10,037 nt of DNA from Sphingomonadales bacterium UBA6171 (GCA_002422985.1 DITZ01000075.1:1-10037); one strand, 5' to 3'. Counted from the stretch's first letter, positions 1 to 6,378 are shown. Program-made: numbers and translations. Notes: a model not told the origin generated them from the letters alone.

Positions 1-279
1 TTCGCCGTTCTCGCCCCGGACGTTCGCGAACTTGGTCGCGAGCACGACCCGATCGCGGCGGTCGGCGATTGCCTTGCCGACCAGAACTTCATTGGTGAAG
101 GGGCCGTACATGTCGGCGGTGTCAAGGAATGTGACGCCAAGCTCGAGCGCGCGGTGGATGGTCGCCACCGCCTCGGCCTCGTCGCGACCGCCATAGAATT
201 CCGACATCCCCATGCAGCCGAGGCCAAGGGCTGAAACCTCGAGCCCCTGCGAGCCCAGCTTGCGCGTCTTGATCTGCAT
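1..279 (-). CDS. Aldo/keto reductase, N-terminal 93 residues (cut by window edge)
   Basis: Reading leftward from ATG at 279-277, the frame stays open to the window edge and gives 93 residues. The N-terminus (MQIKTRKLGSQGLEVSALGL) and the following GCMGMSEFYGG are typical of NAD(P)H-dependent aldo/keto reductases of the AKR13-like bacterial group. The TIM-barrel catalytic residues visible are Asp53 and Tyr58 (in FLDTADMYGP) and Lys83 (in ATKF); the catalytic His and the cofactor-binding C-terminus lie outside the window. These cytosolic enzymes reduce aldehydes or ketones, and the substrate cannot be told from sequence. A strong Shine-Dalgarno AGGAGA (290-285) lies 5 nt from the ATG, which fixes the start. 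Unlike most other transcription units here, no TTG-N16-CTA promoter is visible upstream. It is transcribed away from the tRNA gene and appears unrelated in function to the other genes. Confidence 0.93.
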   Translation of the reverse strand, partial: MQIKTRKLGSQGLEVSALGLGCMGMSEFYGGRDEAEAVATIHRALELGVTFLDTADMYGPFTNEVLVGKAIADRRDRVVLATKFANVRGENGE

Positions 280-576
280 ATCTTTCTCCTAAAACTTGTC
301 GGATCGTCACAGGGGCAACGCCACCAGGCCCGCACGGCTCCCGGTACAAAGCGCGCTCGGACGAGCGGACGGCATGCAAAGCGGCGTAACATTACAATCC
401 GAATGCAGTTCCCCATGGTGTGCCGTCTCGGCTGAATGTCTGCCTTCATAGGGACCGGACGAGCCTTTCCTCGAACCCGCGCGTCGGAACGATATCGACG
501 ATAGTGCCGAAGCATCTGGTGGATACCCGGAGATCTTTGCAGCGCAGGTCATTGCCGGCTATGTCATTGAAAAATT
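280..576. other. Non-coding stretch between the aldo/keto reductase and tRNA-Arg
   Basis: I see no convincing gene here. Short open frames exist on both strands but lack ribosome binding sites and family resemblance. A plus-strand frame from the TAG at about 449-451 into the tRNA (about 452-577) reads protein-like (for example GYPEIFAAQVIAGYVIEKFG) but has no start and simply runs into the antisense of the tRNA, so at most it is a decayed remnant. A small inverted repeat GTAA-CA-TTAC at about 386-395 could be an operator for the reductase, but nothing else supports that. The stretch lies on the 3' side of the tRNA, the side where integrating elements usually insert. Confidence 0.4.
570..576 (-). 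terminator. T-tract directly after tRNA-Arg
   Basis: On the minus strand the CCA end of the tRNA is followed by AATTTTT. A run of five T right after the stable tRNA structure is a plausible transcription end. There is no separate hairpin, so this is a weak call. Confidence 0.4.
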
Positions 577-653
577 TGGTGCGCCCGGAACGATTCGAAC
601 GTCCGGCCCTCAGATTCGTAGTCTGATGCTCTATCCAGCTGAGCTACGGGCGC
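577..653 (-). tRNA. tRNA-Arg(ACG)
   Basis: The minus strand folds as a complete 77-nt tRNA. The acceptor stem is GCGCCCG (653-647) with CGGGCGC (587-581), followed by discriminator A and an encoded CCA. The D-arm is GCTC...GAGC. The anticodon stem TCAGA/TCTGA holds loop CTACGAA with anticodon ACG. The T-arm GGACG-TTCGAAT-CGTTC contains one G-T pair. The ACG anticodon is normally edited to ICG and then reads CGU, CGC and CGA arginine codons. No intron or mismatch is seen in the acceptor or anticodon stems. Its antisense gives the familiar false peptide (GTIRTSGPQIRSLMLYPAEL), which should not be annotated as protein. Confidence 0.97.
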
Positions 654-665
654 TTGGAAGGCCGC

Positions 666-693
666 CTTTAGGGGGCGAATCTTTGGATTGCAA
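666..693 (-). promoter_or_regulatory. Candidate promoter of tRNA-Arg
   Basis: On the minus strand, TTGCAA (693-688) and CTAAAG (671-666) are separated by 16 bp. The implied start near 659 is about 6 nt before the mature tRNA 5' end. The same TTG-N16-CTA layout recurs at four other starts in this window. Inferred from sequence only. Confidence 0.5.
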
Positions 694-698
694 GCATG

Positions 699-726
699 TT
701 GTCGCTTTCCTCCGCCTGGGCTAGGC
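699..726 (+). promoter_or_regulatory. Candidate promoter of the lipoprotein gene, leaderless geometry
   Basis: TTGTCG (699-704), a 16-bp spacer and CTAGGC (721-726) form a promoter-like pair. Only 7 nt separate the -10-like element from the ATG at 734, so transcription would begin at or next to the start codon. No Shine-Dalgarno sequence is present in that gap. Confidence 0.5.
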
Positions 727-733
727 GCTGGCC

Positions 734-1267
734 ATGCAATTCTTTTCGCGCGCCGCTGTTCCGCTTTTTGTCGCCGCCGGGCTGTGCCTGCTGGCCGGCT
801 GTTCCAACGGCGCACAGGGGGCCTTCCCATCGCTGCTGCCCCGCGCGGCCGAGCAGGAGCGCGTGATTGCGGCACCGGGCGATGCCCTGGCGCCGGGCCT
901 GTCGGCCGAGGAAAAAGCGGCGATTGCCGCCGATCTGGCGCGGGCCGGCAGCAATTTCGCGACCGTGCGCGCCGATATCGCCAAAGCGGAAGCCGCGCTT
1001 GCCCGCGCGCTGAAACTGGCGGCGGGTGCCCCCATCGGCACCGAATCATGGTCTGGCGCGCAGATGGCGCTGTCGCGCTTTGATGACGCGCGCGCGCCAT
1101 TGGCCGAGGTATCGGCCAGCCTCAACGCCGCCCGCATCACCACGGATGCCTTGCCCGCCGACAATGGCGAGCGGCTGGCCATTGAAAAACTGGCCGATGA
1201 TGTGCAAGCGGAAACCGCGCGCACCATTGCTGTGGCGCAGACAGCCGAGCAGGCGCTGCGCCGCTAA
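734..1267 (+). CDS. Small predicted lipoprotein of unknown function
   Basis: This gene encodes 177 residues that I do not recognise as a named family. The N-terminus is a lipoprotein signal: Arg6, a hydrophobic stretch over residues 7-19, and lipobox LAGC with the lipidated Cys at residue 23. Ser follows the Cys rather than Asp, so outer-membrane sorting is the default expectation. The rest is Ala-rich and strongly helical (for example around residues 57-97 and 140-175) with alternating charged residues, suggesting a periplasmic helical bundle or coiled coil. The ATG at 734 is preferred because the signal peptide begins there and the candidate promoter ends 7 bp upstream. Its TAA stop overlaps tail-to-tail with the TAG of the opposing peptidase gene. 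It is a single-gene unit divergent from tRNA-Arg. A role in envelope maintenance is possible but unproven. Confidence 0.85.
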   Translation: MQFFSRAAVPLFVAAGLCLLAGCSNGAQGAFPSLLPRAAEQERVIAAPGDALAPGLSAEEKAAIAADLARAGSNFATVRADIAKAEAALARALKLAAGAPIGTESWSGAQMALSRFDDARAPLAEVSASLNAARITTDALPADNGERLAIEKLADDVQAETARTIAVAQTAEQALRR

Positions 1268-2208
1268 CGAACAGCCAGCCGCACGGCGCGCGCCACGCAG
1301 TCGGCGGCGCGGGTGCCCAGTTCCGTCAGCAGCACGGGATCAACGCGCGCGGGGGTTTCCGGCGCGGTGGAAAGCGCGAACAGGCTGTCGCCATCAAACG
1401 GTGTGTGGATGGGGCGGATGCTGCGCGCCAGCCCGTCATGCGCCATCATCGCCAGCCGCTTCGCCGCCGGGCGGGACAGCGCCACATCCGTCATGATCGC
1501 GCCAATGCTGGTGTTGCCGCCGCCTGCGCGGGCCAGATCCGCGCCGGCACCCGCCATTTTCGGCCCAGCCATTTTCGGCCCAGCCATTTTCGGCCCAGCC
1601 ATTTTCGGCATTGGCACCGGGCCGCCATCGGGAATCGCGTCCAGCACCTCGCCAAAGCTGTTGACAGCCATCAGCACCGTTACCAGGCCGCCGCCATCCA
1701 GCCGGGCGCTGGCAATGCCGATGCCCCCTGCCCTGCTGCCGGCGCGTGCGCCATGGCCGGCGCCCACCGCCCCCGTCAGCGGCGCAGATGAAAGGGCCGC
1801 CAGCGCTTCCGCCGCCAGCCGCTGATAGGGCGGATCGCCGCCGCCCGCCATCGCCCAGCTTTTGTCGCCGCCATTGGCCAGATCAAACAGGATGGCAGAG
1901 GGAATAACCGGCACCGCCAGCCCGCCGCCCATCGGCAGGCCAATGCCGCGCCGCGCCAGCGCCAGCACCACCGCATCCGCCGCCGCCAGCCCAAAAACGG
2001 AGCCACCCGCCAGCACCAGCCCATGCACCCGCTCCACCAGCGTCGAAGGCTCCAGCGCGTCCGTCTCCCGCGTGCCGGGGCCGCCGCCGCGCACATCGGC
2101 CGCCATCACCACCGGCGCGGCGGGCAGGATGATGGTGACGCCGCTTTTCGCAACCGGGCAATGGGCATGGCCCACAAGGATGCCGGCCGGGAAAAGCGGC
2201 GCTGTCAC
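1264..2208 (-). CDS. P1 family peptidase (DmpA/peptidase S58-like, self-cleaving aminopeptidase)
   Basis: This 314-residue protein matches the DmpA/BapA/NylC family of N-terminal-nucleophile hydrolases. Family hallmarks are GLVLAGGSVFGLAAADAV (about residues 64-81), GGGLAVPVIPSAILFDL (about 94-110), VNSFG, and near the C-terminus HDGLARSIRPIHTPFDGDSL. The self-cleavage site is GGGN|TSIGAIMTD: by family analogy Thr233 becomes the nucleophile of the small subunit, giving subunits of about 232 and 82 residues. Known members cleave N-terminal residues from peptides or amides or hydrolyse beta-peptides; the substrate here is unknown. There is no signal peptide, so it is probably cytosolic. The start is GTG at 2208, overlapping the trpS TGA as GTGA, which implies translational coupling. 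An odd feature is four PKMAG repeats just before the cleavage site. Confidence 0.93.
   Translation of the reverse strand: MTAPLFPAGILVGHAHCPVAKSGVTIILPAAPVVMAADVRGGGPGTRETDALEPSTLVERVHGLVLAGGSVFGLAAADAVVLALARRGIGLPMGGGLAVPVIPSAILFDLANGGDKSWAMAGGGDPPYQRLAAEALAALSSAPLTGAVGAGHGARAGSRAGGIGIASARLDGGGLVTVLMAVNSFGEVLDAIPDGGPVPMPKMAGPKMAGPKMAGPKMAGAGADLARAGGGNTSIGAIMTDVALSRPAAKRLAMMAHDGLARSIRPIHTPFDGDSLFALSTAPETPARVDPVLLTELGTRAADCVARAVRLAVR
1553..1609 (-). repeat. 15-bp tandem repeat inside the P1 peptidase gene
   Basis: The plus-strand unit GCCATTTTCGGCCCA occurs three times without mismatch (1553-1567, 1568-1582, 1583-1597), followed by a partial fourth copy of 12 bp (1598-1609). The unit is a multiple of three and encodes PKMAG, so copy-number change would keep the frame. 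It covers about residues 200-219, ending about 13 residues before the presumed autocleavage bond. Confidence 0.97.
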
Positions 2209-3209
2209 GCCAGAAAGCCCACCGCCTGGCGCACATCCGCCATGGTGCGCGCGGCCGATGTCCGCGCGGCGGCCGCGCCGGCCGCCAGCGCCGCGTCGAT
2301 CCGCTCCGGCTGCTCCAGCAACGCCCGATAGCGCACCGAAATCGGCTCCAGCGCCGCCACCAGCAGATCGGCCAGCGCCGGCTTGAACTGGCCAAAGCCC
2401 TGCCCCGCAAAGCGCGCCAGCACCGCATCCACCGTTTCGCCCGCTATGCTGGCATAGATGCCCAGCAGATTCTGCGCTTCCGGCCGGCCCTCCAGCTCAT
2501 CCGCCGTCTCCGGCAGCGGCGCGGGGTCGGTCTTGGCCTTCTTCACCTTGCTGCGAATATCGTCCGCGCTGTCTGTCAGGTTGATGCGGCTCATATCCGA
2601 AGGATCGGATTTCGACATTTTCGCCGTCCCATCGCGCAAAGACCGGATACGCGGCGATTCCGGCGGAATCGTCGGCGCCGGCAGCGGAAACACCTCGGCG
2701 CCGAAATCCGTGTTGAACTTGGCGGCAATATCGCGCGCCAGCTCCAGATGCTGCTTCTGGTCGTCCCCCACCGGCACATGCGTGGCCCGATAAAGCAGCA
2801 CATCGGCGGCCTGCAGCACCGGATAGGTATAAAGGCCCACGGATGCTCCCTCCCGATCCCTGCCCGATTTTTCCTTGAACTGCGTCATCCGGTTCAGCCA
2901 GCCGATGCGCGCGGTGCAGCCCAGCACCCAGGCCAGCTCCGCATGTTCCGGCACCTGCGACTGGTTGAACAGCGTCGCCTTGGCGGGATCAATGCCGGCC
3001 GCCATCAGCGCGGCCGCAATCTCCCGCGTCGATTGCTTCAGCGATGCCGGATCCTGGAACAGCGTGATGGCGTGCAGATCGGCGATGAAGAAAAAGGCAT
3101 GGCTGTTCGCATCCAGCGCATCCTGCATCCGCACCCAATTGCGGATCGCCCCCAGATAATTGCCCAGATGCAGGCTGCCGGTCGGCTGGATGCCGGAAAC
3201 GATAATCAT
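2205..3209 (-). CDS. trpS: Tryptophanyl-tRNA synthetase
   Basis: TrpS charges tRNA-Trp with tryptophan using ATP in the cytosol. The 334-residue length is normal for bacterial TrpS. Class I signatures are clear: the HIGH-like motif HLGN at residues 14-17 (within GIQPTGSLHLGNY) and KMSKS at residues 197-201. The TrpS-typical segments FFFIADLHAIT (about 39-49), GWLNRMTQFKEKS, YPVLQAADVLLY and VPVGDDQKQHLEL are all present. The ATG at 3209 lies 2 bp after the murJ stop, with AAGGGA at the end of murJ acting as the ribosome binding site. The stop overlaps the GTG of the downstream peptidase by 4 bp. It is a housekeeping gene in the secB-murJ-trpS-peptidase operon. No truncation or missing key residue is seen. 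Confidence 0.98.
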   Translation of the reverse strand: MIIVSGIQPTGSLHLGNYLGAIRNWVRMQDALDANSHAFFFIADLHAITLFQDPASLKQSTREIAAALMAAGIDPAKATLFNQSQVPEHAELAWVLGCTARIGWLNRMTQFKEKSGRDREGASVGLYTYPVLQAADVLLYRATHVPVGDDQKQHLELARDIAAKFNTDFGAEVFPLPAPTIPPESPRIRSLRDGTAKMSKSDPSDMSRINLTDSADDIRSKVKKAKTDPAPLPETADELEGRPEAQNLLGIYASIAGETVDAVLARFAGQGFGQFKPALADLLVAALEPISVRYRALLEQPERIDAALAAGAAAARTSAARTMADVRQAVGFLA

Positions 3210-3211
3210 GT

Positions 3212-4774
3212 CTATCCCTTGCGAAATGATTGCACGAGCTGGCGCGGGCTATAGGCACCAATCACCAGCCCAACGCCCGCATAAACCAGCCCGCCCGCCC
3301 CCACCAGCAGCAGCATCCCCAGCGCCCGCTGCATCAAAGACCCCTGCGCCATCGGCAATATCAGCGGGTTCAGCACCGCCAGCACCACCGCCATCAGCAG
3401 CGCCGCCGCCAGCATGCGCGGTGCCGTCCGCCGCAGGCCCGCGTCTGCGTGCCAATGCCCGCGCCGCATCAGCACCAGGCCCAGCACCGCCACATTCAGC
3501 CAGGCCGAGACAGAGGTTGCAATCGCAATCCCCACATGCGCGAACATCCGCGACAGGATCAGATTCCCCACCAGATTCACCCCGATGGCCAGCAGCGCGA
3601 TATTCATCGGCGTGCGCGTATCGCCACGCGCGTGGAAGCCGGGCGTCAGCACCTTCACCAGCATATAGGCCGCAAGCCCGGTCGAAAACGCCCGCAGCGC
3701 CTCCGCGCTCGCCAGCCGCGCGGCCGTATCAAAGGCACCATGCTGGAACAGCGCCGCCACAATCGGATCAGCGGACATGATCAGCGCAACAGAGGCCGGC
3801 AATCCAAACAGCAGCACAAATTCAATGCCCCGATTCTGCTGATGCATCGCCGCATCCGCCTGCCCCGCCCCGATCAGCCGGCCCATGGTGGGCAGCAGCG
3901 CAATGCCCATCCCCACGCCGATCATCCCCAGCGCCAACTGGTTCAGCCGGTCGGCATAATAAAGAAAGGCCACGCTGCCCTCCGGCAGGTTGCGCGCGGC
4001 AATCATGGTGGACACCAGCAGGTTGATCTGCGTCGCCCCCGCCCCAATCGCCGCCGGCCCGATGCGCCGCAGCAGCGTTCGCACCTCCGGCGTCATGCGC
4101 GGCAATGTCAGGCGCGGCAGCACGCCGATGCGCCGGCAATCCCAGGCCAGCCACAGAAATTGCGCGATGCCCGCCACCGCGATCGCCACCGCCTGGGTGG
4201 TGGCCGTCTCCACCGGATTATCACCGCGAAACAGCGTAAAGCCGCCGATAAACACCAGATTCAGCAGGATCGGCGCCGCTGCATAAACCCAGAAACGCCC
4301 CAGCGCGTTCAGCAGCCCGCCCAGCAGCGAGGCGATGGAAATCAGCATCAGATAGGGAAAGGCCAGCCGCGTCAGCAGCGTCGCCAGCGCCAGCTTTTCC
4401 GGCGAGCGATCCGCAAAGCCGCCGGTCATCAGCCACACCACCGGCTCCATCAGGATCAGCATCACGATGGAGAAGATCAGCAGCACCGGGAATAATATCG
4501 CCAGCGCCTGTTCCGTGAAGCGCACGGCAGCGGCCAGATTGCGGTCGCCTTGCGCCCCCATCTTCGCCGACACGATGGGCACAAAGGCCGCCGAAAAGGC
4601 CCCTTCGGCAAACAGCGAACGGAACAGGTTGGGCAGCCGGAACGCCACCAGAAAGGCGTCAGCCGCAAAGCCCGCGCCCAGATAGCGCGCCATCAGCACT
4701 TCGCGCACAAGCCCCACCATCCGCGAGAGGAGCGTCAGCCCCCCCACGGTGGTCGCGGCGCGGATCAGCGACAT
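3212..4774 (-). CDS. murJ: Lipid II flippase MurJ
   Basis: MurJ (MviN) is the MOP-superfamily inner-membrane protein that flips undecaprenyl-linked lipid II to the periplasmic face for peptidoglycan synthesis. At 520 residues with many hydrophobic helices along its length it fits the usual 14-helix architecture. The N-terminal signature (LVREVLMARYLGAGFAADAF and then FRLPNLFRSLFAEGAFSAAF) is diagnostic. Arg18, Arg24, Asp39 and Arg52, the charged cavity residues known from E. coli MurJ, occur at the same positions. The ATG at 4774 is preceded by GAGGGT. The gene follows secB by 36 bp and precedes trpS by 2 bp, so it is co-transcribed with both. Pairing with an export chaperone gene and a synthetase gene is probably a matter of shared expression, not a common pathway. 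Confidence 0.98.
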   Translation of the reverse strand: MSLIRAATTVGGLTLLSRMVGLVREVLMARYLGAGFAADAFLVAFRLPNLFRSLFAEGAFSAAFVPIVSAKMGAQGDRNLAAAVRFTEQALAILFPVLLIFSIVMLILMEPVVWLMTGGFADRSPEKLALATLLTRLAFPYLMLISIASLLGGLLNALGRFWVYAAAPILLNLVFIGGFTLFRGDNPVETATTQAVAIAVAGIAQFLWLAWDCRRIGVLPRLTLPRMTPEVRTLLRRIGPAAIGAGATQINLLVSTMIAARNLPEGSVAFLYYADRLNQLALGMIGVGMGIALLPTMGRLIGAGQADAAMHQQNRGIEFVLLFGLPASVALIMSADPIVAALFQHGAFDTAARLASAEALRAFSTGLAAYMLVKVLTPGFHARGDTRTPMNIALLAIGVNLVGNLILSRMFAHVGIAIATSVSAWLNVAVLGLVLMRRGHWHADAGLRRTAPRMLAAALLMAVVLAVLNPLILPMAQGSLMQRALGMLLLVGAGGLVYAGVGLVIGAYSPRQLVQSFRKG

Positions 4775-4810
4775 GGACCGACCCTCATATCAGCGGGCGG
4801 GATGCGAAAA

Positions 4811-5314
4811 TCAGGCGTTGCCCATGGCCGGCTGGCCGGCGCCGCCGCGCGCTTCCAGCTGTTGCAGATACATGGAGCCGAAATCAATCGGGTCCAGCAT
4901 CAGCGGCGGGAAGCCGCCATCGCGCACCGAATCCGCCACCACGCGCCGGGCGAACGGGAACAGGATTCGCGGCGCTTCCACGATCAGGAACGGCTCGATG
5001 GCCTCTTCCGGCGCGCCGGCCAGGCGGAACAGGCCGGCGTAAATCAGGCTGACAACAAAGGCCACGCGCTCATCGGGCGATTTGGCGGTCGCTTCGATCG
5101 ACAGTTCCACCTCGAACATGTCCTGCCCGCCGGAGCGCGCGTTCACATTCACGGCGACATCAATCTTCGGCTGGCCCTGCATTTGCAGCGAGGAAGGCGC
5201 GTTCGGATTCTCGAACGACAAATCCTTCACATATTGCGCCAGAATGCCAACCTGCGGCGTCAGATCCGCCCCATTGGCGAGCGCTTCGGCGGCTTCTTCA
5301 GAAAAATCATTCAT
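4811..5314 (-). CDS. secB: Protein-export chaperone SecB
   Basis: SecB is a cytosolic homotetrameric chaperone that keeps preproteins unfolded and hands them to SecA. The 167-residue product carries the conserved SecB core: ILAQYVKDLSFENPNAP near residues 25-41, the strand VNVNARSGGQDMFEVELSIE, FVVSLIYAGLFRL, and the C-terminal APRILFPFARRVVADSVRDG followed by FPPLMLDPIDFGSMY. I chose ATG 5314 because TGGGGA sits about 9 nt upstream; an ATG three codons earlier (5323) has that sequence almost touching it. A longer frame reaching 5407 crosses the predicted promoter and has no family similarity. It is the first gene of the minus-strand operon with murJ, trpS and the peptidase, and is divergent from timA. 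Confidence 0.97.
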   Translation of the reverse strand: MNDFSEEAAEALANGADLTPQVGILAQYVKDLSFENPNAPSSLQMQGQPKIDVAVNVNARSGGQDMFEVELSIEATAKSPDERVAFVVSLIYAGLFRLAGAPEEAIEPFLIVEAPRILFPFARRVVADSVRDGGFPPLMLDPIDFGSMYLQQLEARGGAGQPAMGNA

Positions 5315-5379
5315 TGTCTGCATTCCCCAGGACAGGCAGCATCGGGCCGGCAGAGCGACCCCGGCTGCATTCCCGTCGC

Positions 5380-5407
5380 GGCTAGCACCCCGCCGCCGCC
5401 GCTGCAA
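5380..5407 (-). promoter_or_regulatory. Candidate promoter of the secB operon
   Basis: On the minus strand TTGCAG (5407-5402) and CTAGCC (5385-5380) are 16 bp apart, matching the layout at other starts in the window. The implied start near 5373 gives a leader of about 58 nt before the secB ATG. The -35-like TTGCAG is itself the last of three TTGCAGC-type repeats. Confidence 0.5.
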
Positions 5408-5451
5408 GGCGGCTGCAAACGCCGGCCTTGCCGGCGCAGGGCGGCTGCAAA
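5408..5451. repeat. Direct repeats flanking a perfect hairpin upstream of secB
   Basis: GGCGGCTGCAAA occurs at 5408-5419 and 5440-5451. Between them is a perfect 7-bp inverted repeat, CGCCGGC (5420-5426) and GCCGGCG (5430-5436), with a 3-nt loop. On the minus strand the two repeats plus the adjacent -35 element read as three TTGCAGC units spaced 32 and 11 bp apart, close to whole helical turns. This could be a regulator site or a small intergenic repeat element. Confidence 0.8.
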
Positions 5452-5529
5452 TAGCGGCATAGCCGACATAAGGTGGCGGGATAAGCGGCCTTCAAACCCA
5501 TCGCCAGCCGGTTATGGCCCATCCAAGGC

Positions 5530-5557
5530 TTGCCTCCACCGTGCAAACCACTATCTT
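5530..5557 (+). promoter_or_regulatory. Candidate promoter of the timA-mltA-smr operon
   Basis: TTGCCT (5530-5535) and TATCTT (5552-5557) are 16 bp apart on the plus strand, giving a leader of roughly 115 nt to the timA ATG. The ATATATAG at 5621-5628 is a competing -10 candidate but has no recognisable -35. Weak call. Confidence 0.3.
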
Positions 5558-5680
5558 TGCAGTTCAAGGGATCGCGCAACGCCACCGGCCACACCGCCAG
5601 AGCCAATCGCACCCAACATGATATATAGTCCGCCGGGGCAGATTCCTGCTCCGGCTAAAGCATCGGGTAAGGCGCATAAC

Positions 5681-6349
5681 ATGCAGAGCGGATGGATCGA
5701 AATCGTGTTCCTGGCGATGCTCGCCGGGTTCATCGCGCTCCGCCTATACAGCGTGCTGGGGCGACGCACCGGCCATGAAAAGCCGGCGACAGACAGTTTC
5801 CGGCCCGCCCGCCCCGAAATGTCGCGCCCCGAAGCCGCGCCGCGCCCGGGTGCCGACGCCACGCCCGCCGCCGAGCTGCCGGACGATATGGACGCCACGC
5901 TCCGCGAAGGGCTGCGCGCCATCATGGCGGCAGACCGGCAGTTCCAGCCGCAAAGCTTCCTGTCCGCCGCCCGCCAGGCCTATGGCATGGTGCTGGAAGG
6001 CTTCTGGACGGGCAATGTGGCGGATATCCGCGAGCTGGTGTCAGACGAGGTGATGGACCAGTTCGAAGGGGCCATCGCCCAACGCAAGGCCAGCGGCGAG
6101 CGGCTGGACAACCGCCTGCTGGGCGTATCCGCCGCCACCATCACCGAAGCCGCGATGAACGGCACCATGGCGGAAATAACGGTGCGATTCGACGCGGAAA
6201 TCCTCAGCGTCACGCGCGACGCCGAAGGCCGCATCATCGCCGGCGATCCCAATGATGCGGTGGAAACCCACGATTTGTGGACCTTCTCCCGCCACAGCGG
6301 CTCCACCGATCCGGCCTGGCTGCTGGTGGACGTGGACGAGGACGCCTGA
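5681..6349 (+). CDS. timA: Tim44/TimA family adaptor protein
   Basis: This 222-residue protein belongs to the alphaproteobacterial Tim44-like (TimA) family, related to the C-terminal domain of the mitochondrial import motor subunit Tim44. A single N-terminal membrane helix (about residues 5-22, IEIVFLAMLAGFIALRL) is followed by the family-typical YSVLGRRTGHE, a Pro-rich linker (about 37-68), and the Tim44 domain from about residue 70 to the end. The latter includes FLSAARQAYGMVLEGFWTGN, VSDEVMDQF and the terminal THDLWTFSRH...DPAWLLVDV. The domain should face the cytosol or periplasm depending on topology, which I cannot settle. ATG 5681 has AAGG about 9 nt upstream. The frame stays open far upstream, antisense to secB and murJ, but that extension is not coding. 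It is first in an operon with mltA and smr and divergent from secB; its biochemical role is not well defined in bacteria. Confidence 0.92.
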   Translation: MQSGWIEIVFLAMLAGFIALRLYSVLGRRTGHEKPATDSFRPARPEMSRPEAAPRPGADATPAAELPDDMDATLREGLRAIMAADRQFQPQSFLSAARQAYGMVLEGFWTGNVADIRELVSDEVMDQFEGAIAQRKASGERLDNRLLGVSAATITEAAMNGTMAEITVRFDAEILSVTRDAEGRIIAGDPNDAVETHDLWTFSRHSGSTDPAWLLVDVDEDA

Positions 6350-6378
6350 CCCATATCCGGCAGCCGGCGCTGCACGAC

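Larger units (their letters stand above)
5315..5680. other. Divergent intergenic region between secB and timA
   Basis: This stretch of about 366 bp holds no supported gene. From the secB side it contains the secB leader and promoter, the repeat/hairpin element (5408-5451), a run of imperfect ATAGC/ATAAG(C)GG-like units at about 5451-5488, a candidate timA promoter at 5530-5557, and an AT-rich ATATATAG at 5621-5628 that could be an alternative -10 region. Open frames crossing it have no start signal or family similarity. Confidence 0.7.

Noticed and set aside
564..1100. A minus-strand open frame covering the tRNA and antisense to the lipoprotein gene.
   Set aside because: It contains the well-known false tRNA-derived peptide (APVAQLDRASDYESEG) and is otherwise low complexity.
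1549..1612. CRISPR-like array at the peptidase tandem repeat.
   Set aside because: Units are directly adjacent without spacers, are in frame with the coding sequence, and there are no cas genes in the window.
3230..4495. A 421-codon plus-strand open frame opposite murJ.
   Set aside because: Composition dominated by Arg, His, Gln and Pro is a shadow of the hydrophobic murJ codons; no family similarity or start signal.
5315..5407. Longer SecB start at 5407 giving 198 residues.
   Set aside because: The added N-terminus is Arg-rich, unlike SecB, and overlaps the candidate promoter; a good ribosome site supports 5314.
4550..6349. A 599-codon plus-strand open frame covering the antisense of the murJ 5' end and all of secB.
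   Set aside because: Only its last 222 codons (from 5681) are a recognisable protein, TimA. The upstream part is Arg/His/Gln-rich low-information sequence, as expected opposite GC-rich genes, and crosses the secB promoter region.
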